NCBI RefSeq assembly: GCF_023242315.1 | Contig: NZ_JALLIY010000009.1 | Span: 124,001-188,000, forward strand | From: Pseudomonas sp. MWU13-2105 | GTDB taxonomy: Bacteria > Pseudomonadota > Gammaproteobacteria > Pseudomonadales > Pseudomonadaceae | Reading direction: 5' to 3' | DNA: 64,000 nucleotides | Shown here: piece after piece, positions 63,146 through 64,000 of the stretch | Layout of the letters: every line of letters starts with the position of its first letter | Numbering within the stretch: position 1 is the stretch's first letter | Made by a program: the position numbers and the translations under genes | Notes under the pieces: generated by a model | Database searches by the model: none | What the model was told of the DNA's origin: nothing | The model's input: only the letters and a program-made list of their open reading frames with translations

Positions 63146-63922
63146 ATGCGCAACACTTCCCTCGCCCTGTTCGATCACCTGCCCCGGGCCGTAATCGCCA
63201 TCGGCACCGATTACCCTCACGGGCACCTGCTGGCCCGCCATCAGCACCGCCGGGCGCAATTACTCTATGGCGCCACGGGAGTGATGCATGTACTCACCGA
63301 TGGCGGCAACTGGATCGTTCCGCCGCAGCGCGCGGTGTGGATTCCCCCGGCTGTGCCCCATCAGGTGCTGATGCTCGGTGTCAGCACCCGCAGCCTGTAC
63401 ATCGACCCCGACGCCGCCGGCCAGATGAGCCAGGCCTGCCAGGTACTGGCAGTCTCGGCCCTGCTACGGCAGCTACTGATCGCCGCCGTCGACATGCCGG
63501 CGGACTACGACGAACAGGGCCGCGACGGTGCGCTGATCACCCTGTTGCTACATGAACTGGCCACTGCCAACAGCTTGCCGTTGCATATCCCGCTGCCCCA
63601 GGACCGGCGCCTGCTGCCGCTGTGCCAGGCCTTCGTCGAGCAGCCGGATATCCGCCAGTCGCCCCTGGCCTGGGCGGACCGCCTGTACCTGAGCCTGCGC
63701 AGCTTCGGGCGATTGTTCCAGGAACAGACGGCCCTGAGCTTTTCCCAATGGCGGCAACGGGTCTGCGTGGTCCTGGCCCTGGCCCGGCTGAGCCAGGGCG
63801 AATCGGTCACGCGGATTGCCCTGGACTTCGGCTACCAGAGCCCGGCGGCATTTTCGACCATGTTCCGTCGAGTTCTCGGGCGATCTCCAAGCAGTTTCCT
63901 GCAGACTTCGGATACCTTATGA
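63146..63922 (+). CDS. AraC-family transcriptional regulator with cupin sensor
   Basis: A 258-residue protein. The N-terminal cupin-like domain has ARHQHRRAQLLYGATGVMHV and WIVPPQRAVWIPPAVPHQV; the C-terminal HTH has LGRLFQEQTALSFSQWRQRV-like and IALDFGYQSPAAFSTMFRRV. ATG 63146 is the family start (MRNTSLALFDHLP). It lies between the divergent TauE/SafE gene and the next gene, 27 bases downstream; both are possible targets. Confidence 0.92.
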   Translation: MRNTSLALFDHLPRAVIAIGTDYPHGHLLARHQHRRAQLLYGATGVMHVLTDGGNWIVPPQRAVWIPPAVPHQVLMLGVSTRSLYIDPDAAGQMSQACQVLAVSALLRQLLIAAVDMPADYDEQGRDGALITLLLHELATANSLPLHIPLPQDRRLLPLCQAFVEQPDIRQSPLAWADRLYLSLRSFGRLFQEQTALSFSQWRQRVCVVLALARLSQGESVTRIALDFGYQSPAAFSTMFRRVLGRSPSSFLQTSDTL

Positions 63923-63948
63923 CGACACGTACGACAAGGAACCCGCCC

Positions 63949-64000
63949 ATGCATATCCTCAACGCCAAGCTGCGTCACCGCGAAGGCCTGTATGACCTGC
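63949..64000 (+). CDS. Start of a probable amidohydrolase (3' end outside window)
   Basis: The first 17 codons read MHILNAKLRHREGLYDL, the usual N-terminus of cytosine-deaminase-like amidohydrolases. AAGGA lies upstream. The rest lies beyond the window, so the assignment is tentative. Confidence 0.55.
   Translation, partial: MHILNAKLRHREGLYDL

Overview
This window looks like the chromosome of a plant- or soil-associated Pseudomonas of the fluorescens/protegens/chlororaphis type. The evidence is high G+C, Pseudomonas REP elements between genes, the gltX/tRNA-Glu/tRNA-Ala locus, a hydrogen cyanide synthase operon, an OprD-family porin, a SiaBCD-like module and a complete type VI secretion system (T6SS). 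Every assignment comes from reading the sequence and recalling protein families; no database search was run.

Layout. 1-6 kb: the end of an EAL phosphodiesterase, a heat-shock gene (ibpA-like) behind a sigma32-like promoter and a ROSE-type RNA thermometer, dusC, a thioesterase, a TetR regulator facing a 24-bp palindrome, a tandemly duplicated tRNA-Glu/tRNA-Ala unit, and gltX. 6-13.7 kb: an EmrAB-like efflux pair, a LysR remnant, a cysteine hydrolase divergent from a GlxA-type regulator, a 2-hydroxyacid dehydrogenase, a secreted small protein and mntH. 13.7-34.7 kb: the T6SS, with tssA-M-L-K-J on the minus strand and tssB-C-hcp-E-F-G-clpV on the plus strand, followed by an unassigned two-Rossmann-type flavoprotein, vgrG, a MORN_2/YwqK protein and a convergent PAAR-like DUF4280 gene. 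34.8-40.3 kb: a decayed HigB/HigA module, a cupin enzyme, a LysR regulator and hcnABC with ANR-box-like and RsmA/RsmE-type sites. 40.4-47 kb: cusCBA heavy-metal efflux with two small genes upstream. 47-49.7 kb: a LysR gene divergent from an aldehyde dehydrogenase, then tRNA-Asn. 49.7-53.5 kb: a minus-strand operon of the bufferin/MNIO metallophore type carrying two different precursor peptides, a DoxX protein, a secreted alpha/beta hydrolase, the DUF692 oxidase and its DUF2063 partner. 53.7-56.8 kb: a SiaABCD-like phosphatase/kinase/switch/diguanylate-cyclase operon. 56.8-64 kb: an oprD porin, an aromatic/aspartate aminotransferase, uvrB, a TauE/SafE exporter, an AraC regulator and the first codons of a probable amidohydrolase.

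How it fits together. The window combines weapons (T6SS, cyanide), copper handling (CusCBA efflux plus periplasmic bufferin peptides), multidrug efflux, and c-di-GMP control (an EAL fragment and SiaD). The parts that most deserve a second look are the flavoprotein gene between clpV and vgrG, whose base composition is lower in G+C than its neighbours; the dual-precursor bufferin operon with a REP pair between its second precursor and its maturase; the soluble CBS-PP2C version of SiaA; a TssM whose nucleotide-binding motifs are lost; and a toxin gene deleted in front of its intact antitoxin.
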